Source: Acinetobacter sp. TR3 (GTDB lineage: Bacteria; Pseudomonadota; Gammaproteobacteria; Pseudomonadales; Moraxellaceae). Taken from it: a stretch of DNA of 64,000 nt. The DNA lies in contig NZ_CP114264.1 of assembly GCF_027105055.1 (NCBI RefSeq), positions 1,612,001-1,676,000 on the forward strand, in the 5' to 3' direction. This document shows positions 34,386 to 43,280 of this stretch, one piece after another. A program made the position numbers and the translations under genes. Position 1 is the stretch's first letter. Each line of letters opens with the position of its first letter. The notes beneath the pieces were generated by a model. It saw only the letters and a list, made by a program, of their open reading frames with translations. It made no database searches and was not told the origin of the DNA.

Positions 34386-35477
34386 ATGAATACTCTACAG
34401 TCAAATCCAGTTTCTCAGCCAGATATCGACGACGTTAATATTAAAAGCATTCAAACCTTAATTACCCCTGCGGAACTGAAAGCTGATCTTCCTTTATCTG
34501 AAGCTGCATCTCAAACTGTGTTACAAGGACGTGCAACTGTACGTAATATTTTAGACGGCAATGACAAACGTTTGTTTGTGGTGATTGGACCTTGTTCAAT
34601 CCATGATGTTAAAGCTGCAAATGAATATGCTGATCGCTTAAAAGAATTAAGTGAAAAAGTAAAAGATACTTTATACCTTGTGATGCGTGTATATTTTGAA
34701 AAACCACGTACGACAGTCGGTTGGAAAGGTCTAATCAACGATCCAGATATGAATGACTCTTTCAATATTGAAAAAGGTTTACATATTGGTCGTGGGCTTT
34801 TACTTGAATTAAATGAAAAAGGTTTGCCATGTGCGACCGAAGCACTTGATCCAAATTCTCCACAATATTATCAAGATTTGATTTCTTGGTCTGCGATTGG
34901 CGCACGTACTACAGAAAGCCAAACACACCGTGAAATGTCTTCTGGTTTATCATCTCCTGTTGGGTTTAAAAACGGTACAGATGGTGGTTTAACGGTTGCG
35001 ACCAATGCTATGCAATCGGTTAAGCACGGTCATAGCTTCCTCGGCTTAAATGAAAATGGTCAGGTTGCAATTATCAATACCAATGGTAATCCTTATGCGC
35101 ACGTTGTTTTACGTGGTGGTAATGGTAAACCAAACTATGATGCTTCATCGGTTGCTGAGGCAGAGGCTGCTTTAGCTAAAGCAAAAGTAAGTAACAAAAT
35201 CATGATTGATACCAGTCATGCGAACTCAAATAAAGACCCATACTTACAACCATTGGTTCTCAAAAACATCACAGAGCAAATTCTTGATGGTAATAAATCA
35301 ATCGTCGGTATCATGGTTGAAAGTCATCTTAAAGGCGGTCGTCAGGATATTCCTGAAAACCTTTGTGATCTGGTATATGGTCAATCTGTGACTGATGGCT
35401 GTATCGATTGGGATACAACAGAAAAAGCATTGTTAGAAATGCATGAAGCATTAAAAGATGTTTTGCCAAATCGTTAA
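34386..35477 (+). CDS. aroG: 3-deoxy-7-phosphoheptulonate (DAHP) synthase, class I
   Basis: 363 residues from ATG 34386; an in-frame GTG nine bases upstream is possible. It joins phosphoenolpyruvate and erythrose-4-phosphate, opening the shikimate pathway whose last enzyme AroC is also in this window. Class I AroFGH motifs: VIGPCSIHD (about 63–71), MRVYFEKPRTTVGWKGLINDP (about 102–122), ARTTESQTHREMSSGLS (about 177–193), GGNGKPNY, DTSHANSNK (about 277–285). The feedback type (Phe, Tyr or Trp) cannot be assigned from what I see. Confidence 0.95.
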   Translation: MNTLQSNPVSQPDIDDVNIKSIQTLITPAELKADLPLSEAASQTVLQGRATVRNILDGNDKRLFVVIGPCSIHDVKAANEYADRLKELSEKVKDTLYLVMRVYFEKPRTTVGWKGLINDPDMNDSFNIEKGLHIGRGLLLELNEKGLPCATEALDPNSPQYYQDLISWSAIGARTTESQTHREMSSGLSSPVGFKNGTDGGLTVATNAMQSVKHGHSFLGLNENGQVAIINTNGNPYAHVVLRGGNGKPNYDASSVAEAEAALAKAKVSNKIMIDTSHANSNKDPYLQPLVLKNITEQILDGNKSIVGIMVESHLKGGRQDIPENLCDLVYGQSVTDGCIDWDTTEKALLEMHEALKDVLPNR

Positions 35478-35496
35478 TCTTTAAGTAGATGTAAAG

Positions 35497-35525
35497 CAGG
35501 CTCTCATGAGCCTGTTTTTATTTTT
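35497..35525 (+). terminator. aroG terminator
   Basis: CAGGCTC (35497–35503), four-base loop, GAGCCTG (35508–35514), then TTTTTATTTTT. It overlaps the end of the small leftward frame. Confidence 0.93.
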
Positions 35526-35704
35526 AAATTTTCCATTAAAGTTTCATGACTCACTAGATCTAAAATTACTTTTTCAATATTCGCCCTATTTACGTTTGGG
35601 ATTACAATTAAATTTTGTTCTATAAAATATTGACTGGAATGCAAATCATCATTTATGGTTTGCATCAAACGAACAGGGTCATAGAAAACTAATTCATAAT
35701 TCAT
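35504..35704 (-). CDS. Small hypothetical protein
   Basis: 66 residues, MNYELVFYDPVRLMQTINDD then SSQYFIEQNLIVIPNVNRAN and a helical end. Composition is protein-like and it begins with a weak AAGAA ribosome-binding site. Its stop codon lies inside the aroG terminator. No family recognised. Confidence 0.5.
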   Translation of the reverse strand: MNYELVFYDPVRLMQTINDDLHSSQYFIEQNLIVIPNVNRANIEKVILDLVSHETLMENLKIKTGS

Positions 35705-35902
35705 AATTCTTATTTCTATACGTTAATACTAAAATAATCCATCCTTTAGATTCAAACACTGATTCTTCGTCACCGAAAAAATCTTGAAAATTTATGCGGT
35801 ATTCTGCCATATATTTGTGTTCTTAAATATCGGATTTGTTTTGAACTGTAACATTTTTTTAATTATACTGCTGCCATATTTCCCCTACGTCGTATCGCTG
35901 AT

Positions 35903-36403
35903 ATGAAGTCCAGTTTTCGTCAACACTTGCTAAAGTGGCGTGCCTCATTCGGTGCGATTACTTTGCTTTGTTTACTCTGGCATATCTTCTTACCAACGAT
36001 GGTACATACTGGCGTCGTACCTGCACTCTATGCAATGCCTACACATTGCCAAGTTACAGAGATTAAAAATAGTTTGATGTTGTCTGAATCTCATTCAAGT
36101 CACCATCACGCTATGCATGAAATGCATCATCAACAGCATTTACAATCGACTGCGCATGATCAACTGAGTGACTATGCAAAAGAGGTTTTTGCCCTTGCTA
36201 GTCAAATCATGAAGCATTGTCCTTTATGTACACATGGTTTAGATGCTGTTGCAATTATTCCTTTAATTGCATTTATTTTAATCTTTGTACTGGCTTGGTT
36301 TAGTCGTGTGCGATGTCTATGTTATACGTGGTCAGAAGATCTGCATATTCCACGTATCTTCTATATTTTCCCGATTAAACAAGCTCCTCCACTTGCTCTA
36401 TAA
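35903..36403 (+). CDS. DUF2946-like His-rich membrane protein
   Basis: 166 residues. N-terminal hydrophobic helix (about 17–33), a His/Met-rich stretch ESHSSHHHAMHEMHHQQH (about 61–78), the motif KHCPLCTHG (about 108–116) characteristic of DUF2946, and a C-terminal helix (about 122–138). DUF2946 genes commonly precede TonB receptors for copper or zinc; the His/Met/Cys ligands support a metal-binding role in the periplasm. Confidence 0.75.
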   Translation: MKSSFRQHLLKWRASFGAITLLCLLWHIFLPTMVHTGVVPALYAMPTHCQVTEIKNSLMLSESHSSHHHAMHEMHHQQHLQSTAHDQLSDYAKEVFALASQIMKHCPLCTHGLDAVAIIPLIAFILIFVLAWFSRVRCLCYTWSEDLHIPRIFYIFPIKQAPPLAL

Positions 36404-36477
36404 AATGCTTTTTTAACATTTCGTATCCAGTGAATCACTGCGGTACAGCCTCGTTTATTGCTTTTATAGAGTTAAAT

Positions 36478-38601
36478 ATGAATACTCAATTTCGTTTGTC
36501 AGTATTAACGGCTGCATGTCTATCGATTACCTACAGCTCAATCACTCTTGCTGAAACAGCTTCTGAAAATGAAACAAAAACCCTAGCTACAATCGTAGTC
36601 ACAGCAAGTCGTGAAGGAGAATCTATAAATAATACTCCTGCTGCGATTAGCAAAATTAGTAGCCAAGATATAGATGATAAACATGCCACATTCATTGGTC
36701 AGTTAGTTAATCAAACTCCAGGTGTCTTAATGAACAACTTGGGCAACGAACAACATATGATGTCGATTCGTCAACCCATCACCACTTCTGCTGTTTATCA
36801 ATATTTGGAAGATGGCATTTCGATCCGCCCAGTCGGTGTGTTTAACCACAATGCTTTATATGAAGTAAATCTAGCTGGAATTGATAGCATTGAAATTTTG
36901 CGTGGCCCAGCAAGTAGCTTGTATGGAAGTAACGCAATTGGTGGCACGATTAATTTCCTCACCAAAGCACCGAGTTTAACCCCAACTGCTGATTTAGGTG
37001 TGAGTGCAAGCTCTGAAGGTTATCGCCGTTTAGACTTAGGTGCATCCAATACGTTTGATACAGAGTATGGTGAACATGGTTTAAGACTGTCTGCCTATGC
37101 CAGTGATCGTGGTGATAGCTGGCAAGATCATGCTGAAAGTAATAAGCAAAGTGTGACCTTAAGACATGATTGGCGCATATCAGATGCCACTCAAATCAAA
37201 AATATTTTCAGCTACAACCATTTAAAAACCGATATGACGGGTAGCCTTAATGCAAATGATTTTAGCAAACGTCCAGGTTATAGCTATCAAACATTTACAT
37301 ATCGAGAAGTAGACTCAACCCGTCTTTCATCACAGATTAACCATCAATGGGATGATCAGCAACAAAGTCAATTGACCGTCTATTATCGCGATAATACAAC
37401 CGATCAAAATCCAAGTTATAACATTCGTACGGATGCTGATAAGAATGGTATACCAACAGGAACTTATAGTGGTCAAACCACTTATAATGCTTTTCAATCT
37501 TATGGCTTAAATTTACAGCATTCCATTAATTTGGATCAGGTGAAATTGATCATCGGAGCAATGGCAGATCATTCGCCGAACCAAGCTCAAACCAATGATA
37601 TTGAAGTCTTTCGCGATCCAAAAACGCTAGTTTATACGGGTTTCAAACAACGTCAGTTATTACGTGATTTCAACGTTGATGTCAATAACCAAGCATTGTA
37701 TACACAAGCAAATTGGCAAGCTTTGCCGAATCTAAATTTGGTTGGTGGTGCACGCTATGATTGGATCGGTTATGACTTTGATAACAAGCTTGTTCCCTCT
37801 AAAGTTACAGGTGCGCCAGATGAAAAACGTAGTTTTCACAAGGCAAGCCCTCAACTTGGTTTTGTATGGAATATCTCACCTGAATTAGATCTGTATAGCA
37901 ATTGGTCACAAGGTTTTGTGCCACCAGAGGTTAGTGGTTTATATGGCGCAAATCTGGTCACACCAAACTTAAAAGAAGCTACATTTAATAATATTGATGC
38001 GGGTTTACGTTTCAAAGTTTTAGATGACCGACTGGATGGAGAAATTACCTTATATCGTTTACAAGGTAAGGATGAAATAATTAGTTATACAAAAATTGAA
38101 AATACACGTGAAATACGTGAACCTCGCAATGCAGGCAAAACCTTACATCAAGGCATCGAAATTGGTGGGACTTGGAAAATCAGTGAACTGTATGACCAGC
38201 GTTTGAAGCTATCTGGAAGTTTTGCAGAACATAAGTACAAAGAATGGCAGCCATCTTCAACACTTAATTATAGTGATAATACGATGGCAAACTCTCCAAA
38301 AAGTTTTGGCACGATTGAGTATCAAATCAAACCTATTCCAGCATTATTACTTTCGGCTGAAGGTGTTTATGTCGGTTCATATTGGATTGATGATGCTAAT
38401 ACTGAAAAATATGATGGGCATACCATTCTAAATTTACGTGCCAATTATCGTAAAAATGCTTATGAGGTTTATGGACAAATTCTTAATGTAGCTGATGTCC
38501 ATTATGCGGAAAGTACTTCATATAGCAGTAATCAAGCTAGTTATACGCCTGCAGCACCACGAACCTATTTATTAGGTTTACGTTATCATTTTGGAAAATA
38601 A
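36478..38601 (+). CDS. TonB-dependent outer-membrane receptor, probably for a metal
   Basis: 707 residues from ATG 36478. Signal peptide 1–25 (to ITLAE), TonB-box region LATIVVTASREGE (about 35–47), plug domain with DSIEILRGPASSLYGSNAIGGTINFLTK (about 137–164, the conserved plug end) and a 22-strand barrel ending YLLGLRYHFGK. Met/His occur in the plug (NEQHMMSIRQP). With DUF2946 upstream and a His-rich PepSY protein downstream, copper (OprC/NosA-like) or zinc (ZnuD-like) uptake is more likely than a siderophore. Confidence 0.85.
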   Translation: MNTQFRLSVLTAACLSITYSSITLAETASENETKTLATIVVTASREGESINNTPAAISKISSQDIDDKHATFIGQLVNQTPGVLMNNLGNEQHMMSIRQPITTSAVYQYLEDGISIRPVGVFNHNALYEVNLAGIDSIEILRGPASSLYGSNAIGGTINFLTKAPSLTPTADLGVSASSEGYRRLDLGASNTFDTEYGEHGLRLSAYASDRGDSWQDHAESNKQSVTLRHDWRISDATQIKNIFSYNHLKTDMTGSLNANDFSKRPGYSYQTFTYREVDSTRLSSQINHQWDDQQQSQLTVYYRDNTTDQNPSYNIRTDADKNGIPTGTYSGQTTYNAFQSYGLNLQHSINLDQVKLIIGAMADHSPNQAQTNDIEVFRDPKTLVYTGFKQRQLLRDFNVDVNNQALYTQANWQALPNLNLVGGARYDWIGYDFDNKLVPSKVTGAPDEKRSFHKASPQLGFVWNISPELDLYSNWSQGFVPPEVSGLYGANLVTPNLKEATFNNIDAGLRFKVLDDRLDGEITLYRLQGKDEIISYTKIENTREIREPRNAGKTLHQGIEIGGTWKISELYDQRLKLSGSFAEHKYKEWQPSSTLNYSDNTMANSPKSFGTIEYQIKPIPALLLSAEGVYVGSYWIDDANTEKYDGHTILNLRANYRKNAYEVYGQILNVADVHYAESTSYSSNQASYTPAAPRTYLLGLRYHFGK

Positions 38602-38604
38602 ATA

Positions 38605-40071
38605 ATGAATGCCAATCAACTTAAGAAGTTACTGAAATTTCATCGTAGCTTTGGAATGGTTCTTGGCATTCTCGTTTTGATGTGGTCTTTAACAGGTGTG
38701 TTGCATCCAATTATGAGTGCAACACAACCTCAACCCGTCAAAAGAATGCCTCCACCTCAGCAACTGAATTTAACAAATGCTTTGCCTGCACCTTTGGTTT
38801 TACAGCAGTATAAAATTGAAAAATTTTCAGCACTACAAACCATTCAATTACAACCTGAACTTGTGGCTTATCGAGTTTTACAACCAAATCAAACCATTGC
38901 GGAGTATTTTGATAGTCAATCGGGTCAACTCATTGAGTATGCCGAGCAACAAGATGCAAAACGTCTTGCGATTTGGTATACAGGTTTAGCCAAACAACAG
39001 ATCGTTTCGACTGAACTGATCACTGAGTTTAGTGATGATTATCCAAGCGTGAATCGTTTATTGCCTGTTTGGCGTGTAAGCTTTGATAATGGTTTAAGAG
39101 CTTATGTCGATCCATCACAATCTCGATTAGCCACACTATCCAATGACCAAAAAATGTGGATGGCGAAAATATTTCGTTTAGGTCATACATGGACCTGGAA
39201 CGATCAACCGTGGACAGGACAAAGTATACTGATGCAAATTGCCTTAATTGGCATTTTAGTGCTGACTTGTATGGGTATTGGATTATTTTTTAGGATTCGT
39301 AATCGTCAAAACCATCGTTTAGCTCACAAGCCGATTCGCTTTTTACATCGCTATTTGGGCATCAGTTTAAGTGTATTTATCTTGCTATGGGTATTCAGTG
39401 GTTTCTATCATGTTTGGCATAAAAAATCTGAGATTGTGAACATTCAGCCGATGTTTTATACACAGGATTTAAGTGCTGTCGCATGGAAAACGGCTGTTCA
39501 ACAGCCAATACAACGCCTTAACCTTGTACCGATCTCCTTTGGTCAAGATCATGCTCAAGCAGGTTGGATAGTTCAATTGACAGGCAAACCACAGCTACAA
39601 GGCAGCATGACCGCAGCCAAAGAACATGATCATAATCATCATGCCAAAAGTGCTGCCCCTGCAATTGAATTGATTGATGCGAATACCGCGACAAAATTAA
39701 ATACGCTTGAGCAAAGTAAGCAGTTGGCTGCCGACTATTTACATTTACCAGTGGGTCACTTTACTCAAAGCTCTTGGGTCACCAGTTTTGGTGGTGAATA
39801 TGGTTTTATCAATAAGCGTTTACCCGTAGTAAAAGTTGAAAGCAATTTAAGTGATCAACTCAGGCTATATATTGAACCAAGTAGCGGTGTGATTGCCGCG
39901 CAAGTCACTCAACAAGATGCTTTAGAAGGTTTTAGTTTTGCTTATCTACATAAATGGACATGGCTACCACTAGATAAAACACTCAGGGATATCTTGTTAG
40001 GTAGTATTGCTGGACTTATCGCTTTATTGGTGATCTTAGGTTGTAGATTAGCAGCCCGAAAAGCATCCTAA
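38605..40071 (+). CDS. PepSY domain membrane protein of the metal-uptake operon
   Basis: 488 residues, starting three bases after the receptor stop. First helix SFGMVLGILVLMWSLTGVLHP (about 15–35), two periplasmic PepSY-like regions, middle helices ILMQIALIGILVLTCMGIGLF (about 208–228) and YLGISLSVFILLWVFSGFYHVWH (about 249–271), and a last helix (about 465–483). An HDHNHH cluster at about 345–350 is a likely metal ligand. Probably a reductase or metal-relay partner of the receptor; the role is inferred from context. Confidence 0.8.
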   Translation: MNANQLKKLLKFHRSFGMVLGILVLMWSLTGVLHPIMSATQPQPVKRMPPPQQLNLTNALPAPLVLQQYKIEKFSALQTIQLQPELVAYRVLQPNQTIAEYFDSQSGQLIEYAEQQDAKRLAIWYTGLAKQQIVSTELITEFSDDYPSVNRLLPVWRVSFDNGLRAYVDPSQSRLATLSNDQKMWMAKIFRLGHTWTWNDQPWTGQSILMQIALIGILVLTCMGIGLFFRIRNRQNHRLAHKPIRFLHRYLGISLSVFILLWVFSGFYHVWHKKSEIVNIQPMFYTQDLSAVAWKTAVQQPIQRLNLVPISFGQDHAQAGWIVQLTGKPQLQGSMTAAKEHDHNHHAKSAAPAIELIDANTATKLNTLEQSKQLAADYLHLPVGHFTQSSWVTSFGGEYGFINKRLPVVKVESNLSDQLRLYIEPSSGVIAAQVTQQDALEGFSFAYLHKWTWLPLDKTLRDILLGSIAGLIALLVILGCRLAARKAS

Positions 40072-40079
40072 GTTCTGTG

Positions 40080-40114
40080 TTGATCCTTCTTAATTTAAGG
40101 AGGATCAATTTTTT
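40080..40114 (+). terminator. Terminator between the PepSY gene and cobS
   Basis: TTGATCC (40080–40086) pairs with GGATCAA (40102–40108), then T6. Serves convergent genes. Confidence 0.88.
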
Positions 40115-40127
40115 AGAATTAAACCCA

Positions 40128-40868
40128 TCAAATATAAAATGAAGCCATCACAAAACTTAGCATTAATCCTGTCTCAATCAGCTCAATTGCAGCACCAACA
40201 GTATCACCAGTAATCCCACCAATTCTTTTGATAAATAAAGCTCTTAAATAAAATAATACAGTAATAAAGCAGATAAAAGTCACCAACCCCAACCATTTAA
40301 ACATACAAAGTAATGAAATTGTAATGACAAAAACAGCCCATGTAAGTTTCTTTGGAATAAAATCAGTAATTGAACGTCCTAGCCCTTTATCACGAACATA
40401 AGCTGAGGTTAAAAATAAAAATAATGGAACACTACGCCCAAGCATTGGAACTAGAATCAAAAAAGTATTGAGATGCTGCTCAAGCAGCACATACAGCGTA
40501 GCAAATTTAAGTAAACAAACAGCAACCAGACTCAGCACACCGATTGGACCGCAGCTTGGATCTTTCATAATTTTGAGTGTACGTTCAGGATCACCAAAAC
40601 CACCCACCCAAGCATCTGCTGTATCGGCTAAACCATCAAGGTGAAGCCCACCTGTAAGCCATATCCATAACACTAAAATGATACTGGCAATCAATAAAAT
40701 TGGCAGTTTGACTAAAATCACAGAGACACCAAATAGAATAAGTCCGATCAACAAACCCACAAATGGATAAAACAAAATCGCTTGACCATTTTGCTTTGCA
40801 CTTGGCATTGTTTTTAATTCAATGGGCAAAACCGTTAAAAATTGCAAAGCAATCCAAAAAGCCGTCAT
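40128..40868 (-). CDS. cobS: Adenosylcobinamide-GDP ribazoletransferase
   Basis: 246 residues from ATG 40868 (MTAFWIALQFLTVLPI, the usual CobS start; an upstream ATG at 40886 adds six residues). Polytopic, about six helices. Motif LTGGLHLDGLADTADAWVGG and DPERTLKIMKDPSCGPIG (about 54–96) is diagnostic. It joins adenosylcobinamide-GDP with alpha-ribazole-5-phosphate at the membrane. The other late-pathway genes lie upstream beyond the phosphatase. Confidence 0.94.
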   Translation of the reverse strand: MTAFWIALQFLTVLPIELKTMPSAKQNGQAILFYPFVGLLIGLILFGVSVILVKLPILLIASIILVLWIWLTGGLHLDGLADTADAWVGGFGDPERTLKIMKDPSCGPIGVLSLVAVCLLKFATLYVLLEQHLNTFLILVPMLGRSVPLFLFLTSAYVRDKGLGRSITDFIPKKLTWAVFVITISLLCMFKWLGLVTFICFITVLFYLRALFIKRIGGITGDTVGAAIELIETGLMLSFVMASFYI

Positions 40869-40924
40869 GCAAGAAATCTCAGTCAAACAATATTGATGAT
40901 TTACAGATTATGAAGAAACAAAAA

Positions 40925-40946
40925 TGGGAATAGAACCCTATTCCCA
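40925..40946 (-). terminator. Terminator after the histidine phosphatase gene
   Basis: TGGGAATAG (40925–40933), short loop, CTATTCCCA (40938–40946); minus-strand TTTTTG follows. Confidence 0.9.
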
Positions 40947-40970
40947 AATTAAAATGATGAATCAACTAGA

Positions 40971-42554
40971 TTATTGAATTTGATAACATTGTTTTAGTTT
41001 CAAATAATCATAATAGAAACTGTTGGTACTATATTGTGCATATTTACATGATGGTTTAAACAAGGTCTCTTTTTCATTGTAGAGCATTTTTACCAAAGTT
41101 GTGCCTTGAGCATTTTGGTAAATATCCCACTGTAAATTCGCAGCCATTGGTGATACCACTTCACCTCTCCACGTACTATTGCTGTAGTTATAGGTTTGAC
41201 GTAAAGGTAAAGGCTGCATCATGTTGTCATGTAACTCCAAACTGGTCGCCAGTGGAATAATGATTTCTGCATGTGCGAAGCTTAACACAGCACGGTGGGA
41301 CTGTTGTTTATCGACAATTGCATCTACTTGCTTAAACAAATCTTGTTTTAGACCTTGAGCAATGTTACTGGTGACAGCATTTGATTCTTGAAAGCTTGGC
41401 CCTTTTTCATAAAAATCATTTGCATCGTTAAATTCAGCATAGAATTTTGCTGCATCTACAGGCATATATTGATCAAAATTCATACCCTTTAATTCAAGCT
41501 GCATACCACCAGAAATTGAATACAACTCATAAAGATAAGCTGCTGCATCCACAGCACTTGCAATGGTATTTTTTCCTTTCCCTTTTTCTGTAATGGTCTC
41601 ACCTTTTGGCGATGTCACGGTATAAGTGCCGCTATTACTGAAAGTATAACCAGTCGTACCTAATTTTTTGATAAAGTCAGGCTTAAAAATTGGGTTAAGC
41701 ACGCTCAGTGCAATTTGCTGTGCGCGTGTATCTTTTGCCAAATCATTTAACTTATTTTTTAGATATACATCTTCAGCTTCAAATTTTTGATAGGCTTGAC
41801 TTGCATCATAGATTGCTTGTTGTTGTGTTGATAATGGTTTAAGCAAATCTTGATCTTTATTCAAGCTATGGAAATAAAGTTTAAAACGATCTACGCCGCC
41901 ATCCTCAATAGATGGGATACTCGTACTGGTTAAACTGGTATATGAAACAGGTGTAACTTGATTTTTCAATTGGGGTTGCTGTTGAATCAATTCAGCAGTA
42001 AAGAACTTGGCACTATCCACCGCACGATCTACGCCTGAGCTTTGAACTAAAATAGATTCAGGTTGTGTCGCTGCTGTTTTAAATAGCTCAGGTAAACGCT
42101 GTAAAAGACGGTCTGCGATGCCACGATGTTCTTGAATACCGAGCATCGTTTCATTGCCATATCCATACTGACGGATTCCGTCCACCCCATAACCAAGCAG
42201 GATATTGGCTTTCATCATACTTTCTAAATCGGCACCTAGTTTCTCACCTAAAGGCGTTAAAGCATTCTCAGCCTTGGCTTGTTTCCATAAATTATAAAGT
42301 GCCAAGTCATATTTAATACTCGATAATCCTCTTGAGCCATGACGTGCCACTAACTCAGTGAAAACAGGTTTAAAACCTTGTGGAATTGCTTCGTATTTTT
42401 TAAGGTCTTGTTGAGGTTGATATGGTGTTTTGGTTTGATAATATTTTGATGAGGTATTTTGTTCAGGGCTAGACTGTGATTGTTGCTCATTATTATCACA
42501 TGCTGCCAATAAGATACTTGCACATAACAGACTGCTTTTAAATAAAATATTCAT
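40971..42554 (-). CDS. Histidine-type acid phosphatase lipoprotein (phytase/AppA-like)
   Basis: 527 residues. Lipoprotein signal with lipobox LLAAC at 15–19 (MNILFKSSLLCASILLAAC), a Gln/Ser-rich linker, the catalytic LVARHGSRG (about 68–76) and the proton-donor motif SFAHAEIIIP (about 424–433). Family enzymes remove phosphate from phytate, sugar phosphates or nucleotides in the periplasm or at the surface. At over 500 residues it is longer than AppA. Three Pho-box half-sites upstream suggest phosphate control. It separates cobC and cobS but is flanked by its own promoter and terminator. Confidence 0.88.
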   Translation of the reverse strand: MNILFKSSLLCASILLAACDNNEQQSQSSPEQNTSSKYYQTKTPYQPQQDLKKYEAIPQGFKPVFTELVARHGSRGLSSIKYDLALYNLWKQAKAENALTPLGEKLGADLESMMKANILLGYGVDGIRQYGYGNETMLGIQEHRGIADRLLQRLPELFKTAATQPESILVQSSGVDRAVDSAKFFTAELIQQQPQLKNQVTPVSYTSLTSTSIPSIEDGGVDRFKLYFHSLNKDQDLLKPLSTQQQAIYDASQAYQKFEAEDVYLKNKLNDLAKDTRAQQIALSVLNPIFKPDFIKKLGTTGYTFSNSGTYTVTSPKGETITEKGKGKNTIASAVDAAAYLYELYSISGGMQLELKGMNFDQYMPVDAAKFYAEFNDANDFYEKGPSFQESNAVTSNIAQGLKQDLFKQVDAIVDKQQSHRAVLSFAHAEIIIPLATSLELHDNMMQPLPLRQTYNYSNSTWRGEVVSPMAANLQWDIYQNAQGTTLVKMLYNEKETLFKPSCKYAQYSTNSFYYDYLKLKQCYQIQ

Positions 42555-42606
42555 GAATAGACATTACTTATCGTTTAAGAAATGCCCTGTATCATAGGCA
42601 GTGACA

Positions 42607-42635
42607 ATGACAGTCCGATTACAGTTTTATGGCAG
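42607..42635 (-). promoter_or_regulatory. Candidate PhoB box before the phosphatase gene
   Basis: Read on the minus strand: CTGCCAT (42635–42629), CTGTAAT (42624–42618), CTGTCAT (42613–42607), each separated by four bases, an 11-bp period, about 55–80 bp before the ATG. Same layout as the site before the porin at 26054. Confidence 0.68.
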
Positions 42636-42671
42636 TGTGTGATGATCGAAAAATCTCTTATTACTTATTTA

Positions 42672-43280
42672 TCAATGTTTTTCTTCAAAATACATCTTAT
42701 CTAATCTTTTAGAGCATTCAAGTTGATAGAGCTTGCCCAGTTCGGCAGGCATTTTTAATAAATCATCTAGGTTTTGTTTTTGCGCTAAACAGGTAAGTAA
42801 TTTGATCACCCCACCATGTGTGACTACTAAAGCCTTGTTCCAATCCTGTCGTTGCATTTGCTCGTAAATTTCATCAAACCCACACATGACTCGCTGCTTG
42901 AATTGAATCAAAGACTCACCATTTGGCGCATGATATTGCGTAGGAAATTGCCAAAAATTTGCTAATCGCTCAGGTTCGGCTTCATAAATGGCTTGGGTTG
43001 AAATACCCTCCCAATCACCAAAATACATTTCTTTGATATGCTCATTGACCCACATTGGCAATCCGAGTTGATCTGCCAAATGCTCTGCAAAGCGACGACA
43101 ACGCCGCAAAGGTGAACTGATAATCACATCCCAATCCACTGGAGTAGTCATGTACTGCTGAATGGTTGATTGCATTTGCAACCAACCCTGTTCAGTCAAA
43201 TCATCATCCAAGTGCCCACGTAGCGTATGGCTTAAAGTCGTTTCACCATGTCGCAGTAAATCAATCTGCAACTTTGTCAC
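42672..43280 (-). CDS. cobC: Alpha-ribazole phosphatase-type histidine phosphatase
   Basis: 202 residues. Phosphoglycerate-mutase-like fold with LLRHGETTLS (about 8–17), SSPLRRCRRFAEHLA (about 55–69), the Glu of MYFGDWEG (about 85–92) and the second His in VVTHGGVIKLL (about 152–162). It removes the 5'-phosphate of alpha-ribazole-P or of adenosylcobalamin phosphate. Overlaps cobT by 20 bases, which supports the cob assignment over a generic mutase. Confidence 0.88.
   Translation of the reverse strand: MTKLQIDLLRHGETTLSHTLRGHLDDDLTEQGWLQMQSTIQQYMTTPVDWDVIISSPLRRCRRFAEHLADQLGLPMWVNEHIKEMYFGDWEGISTQAIYEAEPERLANFWQFPTQYHAPNGESLIQFKQRVMCGFDEIYEQMQRQDWNKALVVTHGGVIKLLTCLAQKQNLDDLLKMPAELGKLYQLECSKRLDKMYFEEKH

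Noticed and set aside
35705..35902. Zur box before the DUF2946 gene
   Set aside because: TGTAACATTTT is present at about 35847–35857, but the other half of the palindrome is missing.
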